NCBI RefSeq assembly: GCF_900142845.1 | Contig: NZ_FSRU01000002.1 | Location: 496,001-560,000, forward strand | Reading direction: 5' to 3' | DNA: 64,000 bases | From: Paraburkholderia phenazinium | GTDB lineage: Bacteria > Pseudomonadota > Gammaproteobacteria > Burkholderiales > Burkholderiaceae | In this document: piece after piece, positions 24,432-33,825 of the stretch | How the letters are laid out: the number at the start of each line of letters is the position of its first letter | How positions within the stretch are numbered: position 1 is the stretch's first letter | Notes under the pieces: model-generated | Database searches by the model: none | The model's input: only the letters and a program-made list of their open reading frames with translations | What the model was told of the DNA's origin: nothing | Position numbers and translations under genes: made by a program

Positions 24432-25466
24432 TCAGGCGCCTGCGAGCGAGGCCTGGATCTTCGACGCGACGTCGGCGGGCACCCACTGCTTCCACATCTC
24501 CGGATGCGTGCGCAGGAATTGCGTAGCCATGGTGCTGCCGTCGACCTTCTTCACGCTCATGTCGAGGATGGTTTCGTTCAGGAAGTCCATCGGGAACTTG
24601 ACCTTGGTGAACAGTTCCATCAACTGCGGATCGTCGTTGTAGAAGGGCGTCGAGACGCCCACCGTCACGTGCGAGACCATGTATGACGACGCGCACTGCG
24701 ACGTGCTGCTCTCGTCACGCAGCGTCTTCCAGCAATCGGCGTTGTACGGCGGCATCTTCAGTTCGGTGAGCTTGTACTTGGCCATCAGCGCAGCCGGTCC
24801 CCAGTAGTAGAACAGGATCGGTTTGCCGCGCGTATAAGCCGACGCAATCGCCGCATCGAGCGCGGCGCCCGTGCCGGGGCGGAAGTTCGTGTACGAATCG
24901 TCGAGCTTGAGCACCTTCAGGAGACGCGTGTTGACGCGTTCGCAATCCCAGCCGCTCGGGCAGTTGAGAAAGCGGCCCTTGCCGGGTTCCTCGTCGTCCG
25001 TGAAGACATCCTTGTACTTCGGCAGATCGCTCACGGCCACAAGGCCCGGCGCCGACGGCTTGATACCGCGCGAGGGGTCGCCCTTGACGACGTAGTCCGG
25101 CACGAACCAGCCTTCCTTGGTGCCGCCCGGCAGCGTATCGCCGACCAGCTTGACGTTACCCGCAGCCACGGCCTTAGCGGTGATCTCGCTGCGGCCGGTC
25201 CATTGTTCGGCCCAGACCTGCACGTCGTTGTGCGCGAGCGCGGTTTCGGTGGCGGCGGTGCTGCCCGGCACCTCGTCGGTCTTGCAACCGTAGCCTTTCT
25301 CCAGAATCTGCCGCAGCACTTCGGTGGCGAACGCACCGCTCTCCCACGTGATGCCGGCGAAGTGCACGGTCTTGCCCGCGCCGCACCAGGTGTCGGCCGC
25401 GTGAGCCGTGCCGGTTACGAGTAAGGCGACGCTCAGGCATGCCGCGCGAAGGTGTCTGAATTGCAT
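24432..25466 (-). CDS. proX: glycine betaine/proline ABC transporter substrate-binding protein
   Basis: 344 residues: signal peptide (ACLSVALLVTGTAHA, cleavage near residue 24) and an OpuAC-type periplasmic binding domain. Aromatic residues in FAGITWESGAF, VWAEQWTGR and LFYYWGP probably make the cage for a quaternary ammonium ligand. Start at 25466 supported by GGAGAC. First gene of the operon. The 284 bp upstream, to cynS, show no gene. Confidence 0.92.
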   Translation of the reverse strand: MQFRHLRAACLSVALLVTGTAHAADTWCGAGKTVHFAGITWESGAFATEVLRQILEKGYGCKTDEVPGSTAATETALAHNDVQVWAEQWTGRSEITAKAVAAGNVKLVGDTLPGGTKEGWFVPDYVVKGDPSRGIKPSAPGLVAVSDLPKYKDVFTDDEEPGKGRFLNCPSGWDCERVNTRLLKVLKLDDSYTNFRPGTGAALDAAIASAYTRGKPILFYYWGPAALMAKYKLTELKMPPYNADCWKTLRDESSTSQCASSYMVSHVTVGVSTPFYNDDPQLMELFTKVKFPMDFLNETILDMSVKKVDGSTMATQFLRTHPEMWKQWVPADVASKIQASLAGA

Positions 25467-25750
25467 GGCTGTCTCCAAATATTGTCTGAATGTTTTTCTA
25501 GTTGATCGTGGCCGCGCGATCGAAATACGCTGCGCAATCGACGGTGTAGCGTGATTGTGCTGTTCGTTGCCGTTGCCGAAGAATTGATGTTTTTTGATCT
25601 CAGGTATGAGCCTGACTCAACATCGGGTTTGTACGGAGCGGCGCGCCAGGCGGGGACGGCGAGGGGAGGTGACCAGAGAGGTCGGAGGCAATGCCATGGC
25701 CGCGTCGGCGGCCATGTACAGACAAAGATAGAGACGCAGGCCGTCGCGGG

Positions 25751-26218
25751 TTAGAACGGCTTGTAAGGCAGGAACTTGCCGTCGAGCGTGATAACCGCCC
25801 GCGAGCCGCCCTCGGGATCGTCCACCTTCTTGATGTCCAGCTTGAAGTTGACCGCGCTGATGATGCCGTCGCCGAACTGCTCGTGCACGAGCGCTTTCAG
25901 CGTCGTGCCGTAGACCTGCACGATCTCGTAGAAACGGTAGACGGTCGGATCGGTCGGCACCGGCTCGGCGAGGCTGCCGCGCATCGGCACGGCCTGCAAC
26001 AGACGGATCGCGTCGGCGTCGAGCTCGAGCCGCTTGCCGACCCGTTCGGCTGCCTCGGCAGGCAGCGCATGTTGCCCGAGCAGGGCCGCGGTCACGTAGG
26101 CGAGGCTCAGGCCGGTGCCCTCGGCGAGCGCCTCCCAGGACAGGTTGTTGCGCAGCTTCGCGTCGATGATGGCGTCGGTCAGTTGCAGGCGGGCAGCCTG
26201 GCTTACTTGGCTTTGCAT
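25751..26218 (-). CDS. cynS: cyanate hydratase (cyanase)
   Basis: 155 residues, full length for the decameric cyanase that turns cyanate and bicarbonate into ammonia and CO2. Catalytic residues Arg95, Glu98 and Ser121 match E. coli Arg96, Glu99 and Ser122 in [11 protein letters not shown] and [10 protein letters not shown]. An N-terminal helix-turn-helix-like region is present ([21 protein letters not shown]). Follows cynT by 81 bp. Confidence 0.97.
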   Translation of the reverse strand: MQSQVSQAARLQLTDAIIDAKLRNNLSWEALAEGTGLSLAYVTAALLGQHALPAEAAERVGKRLELDADAIRLLQAVPMRGSLAEPVPTDPTVYRFYEIVQVYGTTLKALVHEQFGDGIISAVNFKLDIKKVDDPEGGSRAVITLDGKFLPYKPF

Positions 26219-26299
26219 GGTGAGTCCTTTCGTGGGTTGCGTGGAAGGGTGTCCAAACGGGTGTCCAACGTTGCGGTCGTGCTAGCCGGTTTGCGTGCT

Positions 26300-26992
26300 C
26301 TACGTGTCCTGAGTCACCTGAGCGTCGCCGGCCGGCTTGTCGACATGGGTCCGCAGCGCGCACGCATCCGGATGTGCCGCCAGCGAAACGAAACGCGGCG
26401 GGGTCGCGCTGCCGTCGATGGCGTCGACGGCGCCGTTTTCGATGTCGTAGATCCAGCCGTGCAGGTTCAGCTTGCCCTGCGAGAGGGCCACCGCCACCGA
26501 CGGATGCGTCTTGATGTTGGCGAGCTGCGCTTCGACGTTGTCGCGCACCAGCGCATTGAGCCGTGCCTGCGGCGAGGCATGCTGGCGGGCGGCGTTCACG
26601 GCCTTGGCCGAATCGGCGTGCCGCAGCCACGCCGCCACCGCGGGCAGATGATCGAGGCACATGCAGGTCGAGATGGCCGTCATCGCGCCGCAGTCCGAAT
26701 GCCCGCAGATGACGATATCCGTGACGCCCAGCACCGCGACCGCATATTCGACGGTCGCCGAGACGCCGCCCGGTTCCGGTCCATAGGACGGCACGATATT
26801 GCCGGCGTTGCGGATCACGAACATGTCGCCGGGTTCGTGTTGCGTCAGCAGTTCCGGCACCACGCGGCTGTCCGAGCAGGTGACGAACAGCACGCCGGGG
26901 TTCTGGCTGTTGGCGAGGCGCTTGAACAGCGCAGAGTGGGCGGGGAAGACTTCCCGCTGAAACTTCAGAAAGCCATTGATGATGTTCTGCAT
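26300..26992 (-). CDS. cynT: beta-class carbonic anhydrase
   Basis: 230 residues. Zinc ligands Cys39 and Asp41/Arg43 pair in [14 protein letters not shown], and His98/Cys101 in [10 protein letters not shown], the beta-class signature. It re-supplies bicarbonate used up by cyanase. The ATG at 26992 has GGAGAG upstream. First gene of cynT-cynS, divergent from cynR. Confidence 0.95.
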   Translation of the reverse strand: MQNIINGFLKFQREVFPAHSALFKRLANSQNPGVLFVTCSDSRVVPELLTQHEPGDMFVIRNAGNIVPSYGPEPGGVSATVEYAVAVLGVTDIVICGHSDCGAMTAISTCMCLDHLPAVAAWLRHADSAKAVNAARQHASPQARLNALVRDNVEAQLANIKTHPSVAVALSQGKLNLHGWIYDIENGAVDAIDGSATPPRFVSLAAHPDACALRTHVDKPAGDAQVTQDT

Positions 26993-27041
26993 GAGCGTCT
27001 CTCCGGGCACACAGCGATAACAAAAGGATGAACCTGTTTAG

Positions 27042-27092
27042 CTATAGGGTCCAAGACCGGATTATGATGGATCCAATAAGCCATACCTATAG
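27042..27092. promoter_or_regulatory. candidate CynR operator region
   Basis: Inverted repeat CTATAGG (27042-27048) and CCTATAG (27086-27092) spans the 110-bp gap between divergent cynT and cynR. A spread inverted repeat here is the expected site for a LysR-type tetramer. Assignment by position only. Confidence 0.45.
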
Positions 27093-27102
27093 TTGGGTCT
27101 TT

Positions 27103-27987
27103 ATGCTGCTACGCCATATCCGCTATCTGCAGGCGGTCGCGGAACACCAGAACTTCACGCGCGCGGCCGAGGCGCTGCACGTTTCGCAGCCCACGCTGTC
27201 GCAGCAGATCCGGCAGCTCGAGGACCTGCTGCACGTGCAACTGCTCGACCGTTCGGGCCGCACGGTGCGCGTCACCGATGCGGGCGAGGCGTATCTGCGC
27301 CACGCCCGGCGCGCGTTGCAGGATCTCGATGCCGGCCGGCGCGCGATCGACGACGTGCAGGACCTGAGCCGCGGCACGCTGCGGCTGGCCGTCACGCCCA
27401 CGTTTACGGCATATCTGATTGGCCCGTTGCTGGCGCGTTTCAACGAACGCTATCCGGGCATCACGGTGAATCTCGAGGAGACCACCCAGGACCGCATCGA
27501 AGCGGCGCTGGCCGCCGACCTGCTCGACATCGGCATTGCGTTCGACGAGATCCGTTCGCCGGATATCGAAAGCGAGGTGCTGTTCGTCGAGACGCTCAGC
27601 CTCGTAGTCGGCGCGGCCCATCGCTGCGCGGCGCAGACGGCGCCATTGGCGGTGCGGGACATGGAGCGGGAGTCATTGGTGCTGTTGAGCGGAGAGTTTG
27701 CGACGCGTCGCTACATCGATCTGTACTGCCGGCAACAGCGCATCGCGCCGCGCGTGGCGATCGAGGTGAATTCGCTCAGTGCGGTGGTGGAGATCGTGCG
27801 GCGCGGACAACTCGCCACCGTGTTGCCCGATGCGATCGCGCGCGAGCACGAGGGCTTGCATCCGGTCGCGTTGAAACCCGCGTTGCCGCGCCGCACGGCG
27901 GTACTTCTGCGGCGCAGCGGGGCTTACCGGAGTGCGGCGAGCGAGGCGTTTGCCGCGCTCGCGGCGGCGTTCAGTGAGTCATGCTGA
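27103..27987 (+). CDS. cynR: LysR-type regulator CynR
   Basis: 294 residues. The N-terminal helix-turn-helix (NFTRAAEALHVSQPTLSQQIRQLE) is close to E. coli CynR, and the start at 27103 (MLLRHIRYLQAVAEH) aligns with it, while an upstream in-frame ATG at 27028 does not. The C-terminal co-inducer domain would sense cyanate. Divergent from cynTS, which it should activate. Confidence 0.92.
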   Translation: MLLRHIRYLQAVAEHQNFTRAAEALHVSQPTLSQQIRQLEDLLHVQLLDRSGRTVRVTDAGEAYLRHARRALQDLDAGRRAIDDVQDLSRGTLRLAVTPTFTAYLIGPLLARFNERYPGITVNLEETTQDRIEAALAADLLDIGIAFDEIRSPDIESEVLFVETLSLVVGAAHRCAAQTAPLAVRDMERESLVLLSGEFATRRYIDLYCRQQRIAPRVAIEVNSLSAVVEIVRRGQLATVLPDAIAREHEGLHPVALKPALPRRTAVLLRRSGAYRSAASEAFAALAAAFSESC

Positions 27988-28234
27988 TGGGCGGCAGCAG
28001 ATGCAGCGAGTGTTGCAACAGCGGATACACGCACACGAGGAACGCGGCATACACGGCGGCCATCGTCACGCCGGCGGCCGTGCCCCAGACGTCGCGCGAG
28101 GCGGGGCCCTGGCGGAAGTGCAGCGGCAGGCCCACGATGACATAGCCGAACACGAAGAACGCGATGACAGCCCAGACGGGCGACATGTCGTGACCGATGT
28201 ATTCGAGCAGATGAATGAGACTGGGATTGTTCAT
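27971..28234 (-). CDS. small membrane protein
   Basis: 87 residues with two or three hydrophobic helices (VWAVIAFFVFGYVIVGL; AAGVTMAAVYAAFLVCVY). No family recognised. Its 3' end overlaps the 3' end of cynR by 17 bp in convergent orientation. Confidence 0.65.
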   Translation of the reverse strand: MNNPSLIHLLEYIGHDMSPVWAVIAFFVFGYVIVGLPLHFRQGPASRDVWGTAAGVTMAAVYAAFLVCVYPLLQHSLHLLPPISMTH

Positions 28235-28469
28235 AGAGGCATACGAGATCAGCGGAGCGAAACAGAGAGAAGCAGATCAAGTGCTGCCGATTACAACCGA
28301 TGGACTCACACCGGTCAAGCGACAAAAAGTTAGATTTTTTTACACGAGAAATAACCCGTTCGACAGCTTTCACTTTGTATTGATTTAGTGATGCGATTGT
28401 CGACCGATTTTGGAAAACTGAAAGCCTGAACCCGCCTGCCACGGGCTTATCTGTTCTTCACCCTCCTGT

Positions 28470-28682
28470 TTAACGTTTTCGTAGCGGTTCGATTAACGAT
28501 TTCAGTCCGTTGTGATCGATCTCGTGCATGAGCGCCAGCAATTGGCCGATTTCGCCGGGTGGAAAACCTTGGCTCGCAAACCAGTTGAGGTAGTGTCCCG
28601 GTAAATCCGCGATCAGGCGGCCTTTATATTTTCCATAGGGCATCACGCGGGTGACCAGCAATTCAAGTTTTTCCGGATTCAT
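28470..28682 (-). CDS. DUF3820 family protein
   Basis: 70 residues, standard for DUF3820: MPYGKYKGRLIADLPGHYLNWF and a GEIGQLLALMHEI segment. Proteins of this type are linked to exonuclease-like or nucleotide metabolism contexts, but function is unknown. The ATG at 28682 matches family length; the longer open frame overlaps the upstream promoter region. Confidence 0.82.
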   Translation of the reverse strand: MNPEKLELLVTRVMPYGKYKGRLIADLPGHYLNWFASQGFPPGEIGQLLALMHEIDHNGLKSLIEPLRKR

Positions 28683-28809
28683 CGCTTGAGGGTTGAATGG
28701 AGCGGTGCCGAACTCGGCGGGGTAGCCGCATTTTAGCTGCGCTGCAGGCATTGCGCCGCCGTGGTAACTTCGACGTCTTTCGTTCACACAAACAACAGGG
28801 AACAGTGCG

Positions 28810-29862
28810 ATGGAATACCGCAGACTAGGCAACAGCGACATCGAGGTCAGCCTGATCGGTCTCGGGACGATGACCTGGGGCGAGCAGAACACCGAACGCG
28901 AAGCGCATGAGCAGATCGACTATGCGCTCGATCATGGCGTCACGCTGATCGACGCCGCCGAGATGTATCCGGTGCCGCCGCGTCCCGAGACGCAGGGCGC
29001 CACCGAACGCTGCATCGGCACGTGGCTCGCACAGCATCGCAGCGCGCGCGAGAAGATCGTGCTCGCCACCAAGATTGCGGGGCCGGCGCGCCAACCGCAT
29101 AACCCGCGCCATATTCGCGGCGAGGGCAATCAGTTCGACCGCAAGAACCTCACCGAGGCGCTCAACGACAGTCTCAAGCGCCTGCAGACCGAGTACGTCG
29201 ATCTGTACCAGTTGCACTGGCCCGATCGCAGCACCATGACGTTCGGCCGCAGCAACTATCCGTGGGTCGAGGATACATATACGGTGCCGATCGAAGAAAC
29301 GCTGTCGGTGCTTGCCGGGTTCGTGAAGGAAGGCAAGATTCGCCATATCGGCGTGTCGAACGAAACGCCCTGGGGTGTCGCGCAGTTCCTGCGCGCGGCG
29401 GAGAAGCTTGGCTTGCCGCGCATCGTCAGCATCCAGAATCCGTACAGCTTGCTGAACCGGACCTTCGAAGTGGGACTGTCGGAATACAGCCATCGCGACG
29501 GCATCGGTCTGCTCGCGTACTCGCCGCTCGCTTTCGGCTGGCTCTCGGGCAAGTACGAGGGCGGCGCGCGTCCCGAGGGCGCCCGCATCACGCTGTTCGA
29601 ACGCTTCCAGCGCTACAGCAAGCCGCATGCGGTGCAGGCGACCAGCCGCTATGTTCAACTCGCGAAGCGGCATGGGTTGTCGCCCGCGCAATTCGCGCTG
29701 GCGTTCGTCAATAGCCGGCCGTTCGTGACGAGCAACCTGATCGGCGCAACCTCGCTGGCGCAGTTGAAGGAGAACATCGCCAGCGTGGACGTGAAGTTGT
29801 CGCCCGAAGTGCTGGCGGAAATCGACGCCTTGCACGAACAGCAGCCGAATCCCGCGCCGTAA
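28810..29862 (+). CDS. aldo/keto reductase (Tas-like)
   Basis: 350 residues, full (beta/alpha)8 NADPH-dependent reductase. Catalytic tetrad parts are visible: Asp in LIDAAEMYP with Tyr close by, Lys in VLATKIAG and His in YQLHWPD. Closest in style to E. coli Tas (346 residues), which complements tyrosine auxotrophy. Convergent with the MFS gene. Substrate unknown. Confidence 0.9.
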   Translation: MEYRRLGNSDIEVSLIGLGTMTWGEQNTEREAHEQIDYALDHGVTLIDAAEMYPVPPRPETQGATERCIGTWLAQHRSAREKIVLATKIAGPARQPHNPRHIRGEGNQFDRKNLTEALNDSLKRLQTEYVDLYQLHWPDRSTMTFGRSNYPWVEDTYTVPIEETLSVLAGFVKEGKIRHIGVSNETPWGVAQFLRAAEKLGLPRIVSIQNPYSLLNRTFEVGLSEYSHRDGIGLLAYSPLAFGWLSGKYEGGARPEGARITLFERFQRYSKPHAVQATSRYVQLAKRHGLSPAQFALAFVNSRPFVTSNLIGATSLAQLKENIASVDVKLSPEVLAEIDALHEQQPNPAP

Positions 29863-29879
29863 GTCTCGGCGGAGACAGA

Positions 29880-29908
29880 CGAGCCCGGTTGCGTATGCAC
29901 CGGGCTCG
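29880..29908. terminator. hairpin between convergent genes
   Basis: Perfect 10-bp stem CGAGCCCGGT / ACCGGGCTCG with a 9-nt loop between the aldo/keto reductase and MFS genes. No T-run on either side, so it may work as a 3' barrier rather than a classical intrinsic terminator. Confidence 0.55.
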
Positions 29909-29911
29909 CGC

Positions 29912-31195
29912 TCAGCGAATCGCGAGTTTCACTCGCACCGCGTACAGTGCGATAAGACTCAGCACCGCGCAAAACATCAGATAGAAACCCGGCGCGAGCT
30001 TATTGCCGCTCGCGGCGATCAACCACGTGATGATGAGCGGCGCGAAGCCGCCGAACACCGTGACGCCGATGTTGTAGCTGACGGCGAGTCCCGTCGCACG
30101 GGTGCGGGTCGGAAAGATCTCCGACATCAACGCCGGCAGGGCACCGAAATACGCGGCCTTTAACGCGCCGATCCAGATCATCGCCACCAGCATCGTCGCA
30201 AACGACGGGTGCACGTTCATGTACACGAAAGTCGGATATACCGTCGCCAGCATCAGCAGCGCCGCAACCGCCATGATCCGCACGCGCCCCGCGGTATCGG
30301 ACCAGTGTCCGACGAAGGGCGTGAGCACGGTCAGCACGAGACCGGTCGCGAGCGTCGCGGCAAAGCCCGTCGCGGCGGGCAGATGCAGCTGCTTGATCGC
30401 ATAGGTCGGCATGTACAGGATCATGTAGTTGGCCGCCGTCGAAATGACGAGCGCGCCCACCGCCAGCAGCATGCGCATCTTTTGCGTCACGAACAGATCG
30501 CGCACTGGCGTGTGGGTCTTTTCTTCCTTGTCGAACTCCGCGCCTTCGTCGACGTATTTGCGGATATAGAAACCGACCGGCCCGATCGCGAGGCCGAACA
30601 GGAACGGGATGCGCCAGCCCCATGCTTCGAGCTGCGCCATCGAAAGCTGGCTCGTCAGCAAGGCGCCGAAGGCGGAGGCGAGCAGCGTCGCGAGTCCCTG
30701 GCTCGCGAATTGCCAACTGCCCATGAAGCCGCGCCGCTCGGGCGCGTGTTCGACCAGAAAGGCGGTCGAGCAGCCGAACTCGCCGCCGGCGGAAAAGCCC
30801 TGCAGCAGACGCGACAGCAAAATGCCGATCGGCGCCCACACGCCGATCGAGGCATAGGCCGGCATGATCGCGATCGTCAGGGTGCCGATCATCATCAGAC
30901 CGATGGACAGCAGCAGCGACGCCTTGCGTCCGGCGCGATCGGCCAGCGAGCCGAGTACGAAGCCGCCCAGCGGCCGCACGAGGTACGAGATGCCGAAGGT
31001 GCCGAGCGTGAGCATCAGCGAGATCGATTCGGTGCGCGCCGGAAAGAACAGCTTGGCGATCGTCACCGCAAAGAAACCGTAGACCACCAGATCGAACCAT
31101 TCGAGCGCGTTGCCGATCGACGCCGCGAGGATGATGCGGTGGACCTTGGCGGCAGAGGGGCGCAGGGCGTTAGCTTGCAGGGCGGGCGTGCTCAT
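29912..31195 (-). CDS. MFS transporter, metabolite:H+ symporter type
   Basis: 427 residues, twelve transmembrane helices. Signature of the MHS subfamily (KgtP/ProP-like): ASIGNALEWFDLVVYGFFA, GSLADRAGRKASLL and LQGFSAGGEFGCSTAFLVEHAP. The start at 31195 aligns with the family. It sits 75 bp after the M20 peptidase gene on the same strand, suggesting the pair imports and cleaves a related substrate; this is inference. Confidence 0.88.
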   Translation of the reverse strand: MSTPALQANALRPSAAKVHRIILAASIGNALEWFDLVVYGFFAVTIAKLFFPARTESISLMLTLGTFGISYLVRPLGGFVLGSLADRAGRKASLLLSIGLMMIGTLTIAIMPAYASIGVWAPIGILLSRLLQGFSAGGEFGCSTAFLVEHAPERRGFMGSWQFASQGLATLLASAFGALLTSQLSMAQLEAWGWRIPFLFGLAIGPVGFYIRKYVDEGAEFDKEEKTHTPVRDLFVTQKMRMLLAVGALVISTAANYMILYMPTYAIKQLHLPAATGFAATLATGLVLTVLTPFVGHWSDTAGRVRIMAVAALLMLATVYPTFVYMNVHPSFATMLVAMIWIGALKAAYFGALPALMSEIFPTRTRATGLAVSYNIGVTVFGGFAPLIITWLIAASGNKLAPGFYLMFCAVLSLIALYAVRVKLAIR

Positions 31196-31270
31196 CGTGA
31201 TCGGCTCTCGTGACGGCATGGGGTGGACCGCCGGCGACGCGGCGGTTTTCAGGCGACCAGCAACCGCGCG

Positions 31271-32671
31271 TCAGGCGCCGGCGGCAAGCGCTTTGGGTGC
31301 GTTCTCGCCGAGGTCCCAGAAGAGCCCCGCCATGATCTGCAATCCTTCACGAACGACGGGTCCGAGCAGATGTTCGTTCGGCGCATGCTGCGAGCAGGCC
31401 GGATACGAATGCGGCACCCAGATGGTCGGCAGGCCGAGCGTGTCGGCGAACACTTCGTTCGGCAGCGTGCCGCCGAGGTTCGGCAGGACTGCTGTCTTTC
31501 TACCGGTGGTCTGCTCGAGCGACGCGATCGCCCACGTGACCCACGGGTCCTCGGGATCGAGACGCGTCGCCGGCGCGCCGCGCTCGACCGTCAACTCGAC
31601 CATCGTGAAGCCGTGCGCGTCCAGATGGGTGCGCAGGTGCTGGGCGAGATGCTGCCAGTCGGTGCCCACCACGAAGCGCAACTGGCAGTGTGCGAAGGCG
31701 GACGCAGGAATCGCATTGACCGGGTTCTCGGGGTTGCCCGCCTTGAAGGCCAGCACTTCGAAGCTGTTCCAGCCGAACACGCGCTCTGCCGGCGTGAGCC
31801 CGGGCTCGCCCCAGTTGTCGTCGACGGCGGGGTCGCCCGGACCGCCGCCGACTGTGATATCGGCGAGCGCCCGGCGCACCGCCTCGGGAATCGGCGGCGG
31901 GCGCAGACCGGCGACGGCGATCACGCCGCGCGCGTCGACGAGGCTCGCCAGCGCATTGGCGAGCACGGTGGCCGGATTGCGCAGCAGGCCGCCCCAGTTG
32001 CCCGAGTGATGCGCGCCGTCGCGCAGGTTCAGGGCGAGCTGGAAATTCACCGAGCCGCGCGAGCCGAGAAACACGGTGGGACGCCGTGCGGCGAGACGCG
32101 GTCCGTCGGAGGCGATCAATACGTCGGCGGCGAGCGCGTCCCGATACGTATGACAGATTGCGTCGAGTCCCGGCGAGCCGGTCTCCTCGCCCATTTCGAT
32201 CAGTAGCTTGGCATTGAAACCGAGTGTGCCGCCGCGTGTGGCGAGCACGCTGGCGAGCGCCGCGAGATTGATGCTGTGCTGCCCCTTGTTGTCGGCGGTG
32301 CCGCGGCCGTACCAGCGCTCGCCTTCTATTTTCACTTCCCACGGCGACAGTGCTTCGCGCCACTGGTTGTCGTAGCCGCGCACCACGTCGCCGTGGCCGT
32401 AGATCAGCACGGTCGGCAGGTCGTCGCTTTCATGCCGCGTGGCGATCAGGAGAGGACCGGCGCCCGCTACCGGGTTGTCGACGATGCGCGTCTCGAAGCC
32501 GAGCCGCCCGGCCTCGGGGACGATCTCATCGGTCAGGTAGGCGAGCAGGGTGGCGGCGCGGCCCGCGTCCTGGCTCTCGGTGCGAAAGCCGACGCGGCGG
32601 TTGAGGTCGGTGAGAAAGGCACCCGACTCGAAGTGATGTGTCGCGTGCTCGATGGCCTGATTGCGGGTCAA
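31271..32671 (-). CDS. M20 family metallopeptidase (dipeptidase-like)
   Basis: 466 residues. Di-zinc site elements are visible: VLIYGHGDVV (His/Asp), WYGRGTADNKGQH (bridging Asp), EMGEETGSPGL (Glu pair) and the late His in NEHLL. A lid/dimerisation domain is inserted in the middle. Similar to carnosinase/CPG2-like dipeptidases. Upstream of an MFS transporter and divergent from a LysR regulator. Confidence 0.9.
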   Translation of the reverse strand: MTRNQAIEHATHHFESGAFLTDLNRRVGFRTESQDAGRAATLLAYLTDEIVPEAGRLGFETRIVDNPVAGAGPLLIATRHESDDLPTVLIYGHGDVVRGYDNQWREALSPWEVKIEGERWYGRGTADNKGQHSINLAALASVLATRGGTLGFNAKLLIEMGEETGSPGLDAICHTYRDALAADVLIASDGPRLAARRPTVFLGSRGSVNFQLALNLRDGAHHSGNWGGLLRNPATVLANALASLVDARGVIAVAGLRPPPIPEAVRRALADITVGGGPGDPAVDDNWGEPGLTPAERVFGWNSFEVLAFKAGNPENPVNAIPASAFAHCQLRFVVGTDWQHLAQHLRTHLDAHGFTMVELTVERGAPATRLDPEDPWVTWAIASLEQTTGRKTAVLPNLGGTLPNEVFADTLGLPTIWVPHSYPACSQHAPNEHLLGPVVREGLQIMAGLFWDLGENAPKALAAGA

Positions 32672-32814
32672 GGTGGTCTCCGGGATGGGGCGGTAGAGGA
32701 AGGGTGACTTGCGATCGATTCTAGGAGGCCGTTTTTTTTGTCACAATGATCGTATTTCGAAGCTTGCGTTGCCGAAAAGGCAAAGCTCGAACGACCTCTG
32801 CGAGACTCCGTTCC

Positions 32815-33729
32815 ATGGCCCTTTCCCTGCATGGCATTGCCTTGCGCTATTTCGTCGAGGTGGCGCGCACCGGTTCGATCAGCGAGGCGTCGGTGCGCCT
32901 GCACGTGGCGGTCTCGGCGATCAGCCGGCAGGTCGCGCGGCTCGAGTCGGAGATCGGCGCACCGCTGTTCGAACGGCGGCCGCGCGGCATGGCGCTGTCC
33001 GAAGCGGGCGAGCGCCTGCTCGCCTACGCGCAGCGCAGCCTGCTGGAAGCCGAACATGTGATGAAGGAGATCGGTGGGCTCGATGCCTTGCACGGCAGCA
33101 TGCTCAAGATCGTCAGCTCCGAAGGGTTCGCCTCGGACTTCCTGCCGACCGCGATGGCCGGCTTCCGCCTCAAACACCCAGGGATCGACTTCAACCTCGC
33201 GGTCCTGACGCCCGGCGAAGCGACGCGGCGGGTGCGCGACGGCGACGCCGACCTTGCCCTGACCTTCAGCCTCGCACCTGAAAAGGGCGTCAAGGTCGAG
33301 CACACGGAGCGGGCCCCGGTGTTCGCGCTGATGCGGGCCGATCATCCGCTCGCGGCGCGCGCCAAGGTTTCGCTGGCCGATCTGCAGCGCTATCCGCTGG
33401 TGCTGCCGGAAGCAGGCACGACCATCCGGCAATTGATCGACATCACCTGCGCGCTCGAAGGGCTGCTGCTCGAACCGGACCTGACCAGCAACAACAGTGG
33501 CGCGATGTACCGCTACGCACAGCAATCCGGCGCGATCATGTTCACGGGGTTGCTGTCGGTGCGCGATCGTTACGCCGCCGACGGCTTCGTGGTGATCGCG
33601 CTCAGTCATCCGCAGATGCGCCAGCGCAGCATTCAGGTGCAGACCATGGCCGGGCGCGAACTGCCGGCTTCGGTGCGGGCGTTCCGCGATTTCCTGATTG
33701 CTGCGATCCGGGCGCCGCAGCCGAAGTGA
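32815..33729 (+). CDS. LysR family transcriptional regulator
   Basis: 304 residues. N-terminal winged helix (GSISEASVRLHVAVSAISRQVARLE), C-terminal periplasmic-binding-like domain. The ATG at 32815 aligns with family starts. It diverges from the M20 peptidase-MFS operon with a 143-bp gap, so it probably controls that operon. Confidence 0.85.
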   Translation: MALSLHGIALRYFVEVARTGSISEASVRLHVAVSAISRQVARLESEIGAPLFERRPRGMALSEAGERLLAYAQRSLLEAEHVMKEIGGLDALHGSMLKIVSSEGFASDFLPTAMAGFRLKHPGIDFNLAVLTPGEATRRVRDGDADLALTFSLAPEKGVKVEHTERAPVFALMRADHPLAARAKVSLADLQRYPLVLPEAGTTIRQLIDITCALEGLLLEPDLTSNNSGAMYRYAQQSGAIMFTGLLSVRDRYAADGFVVIALSHPQMRQRSIQVQTMAGRELPASVRAFRDFLIAAIRAPQPK

Positions 33730-33825
33730 CGCTACCCCATGCCATAATTCGGCTTAACCGCTGTCACCGTTCCGTTCATTCCGGCTATTTCATTCGAAAG
33801 CAGCCTTTCTTCGTGCGTCGTCCCC

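Noticed and set aside
25617..27023. 468-residue minus-strand open frame over cynS/cynT
   Set aside because: Frame-shifted shadow on the same strand as cynT/cynS; catalytic residues are in the cynT and cynS frames.
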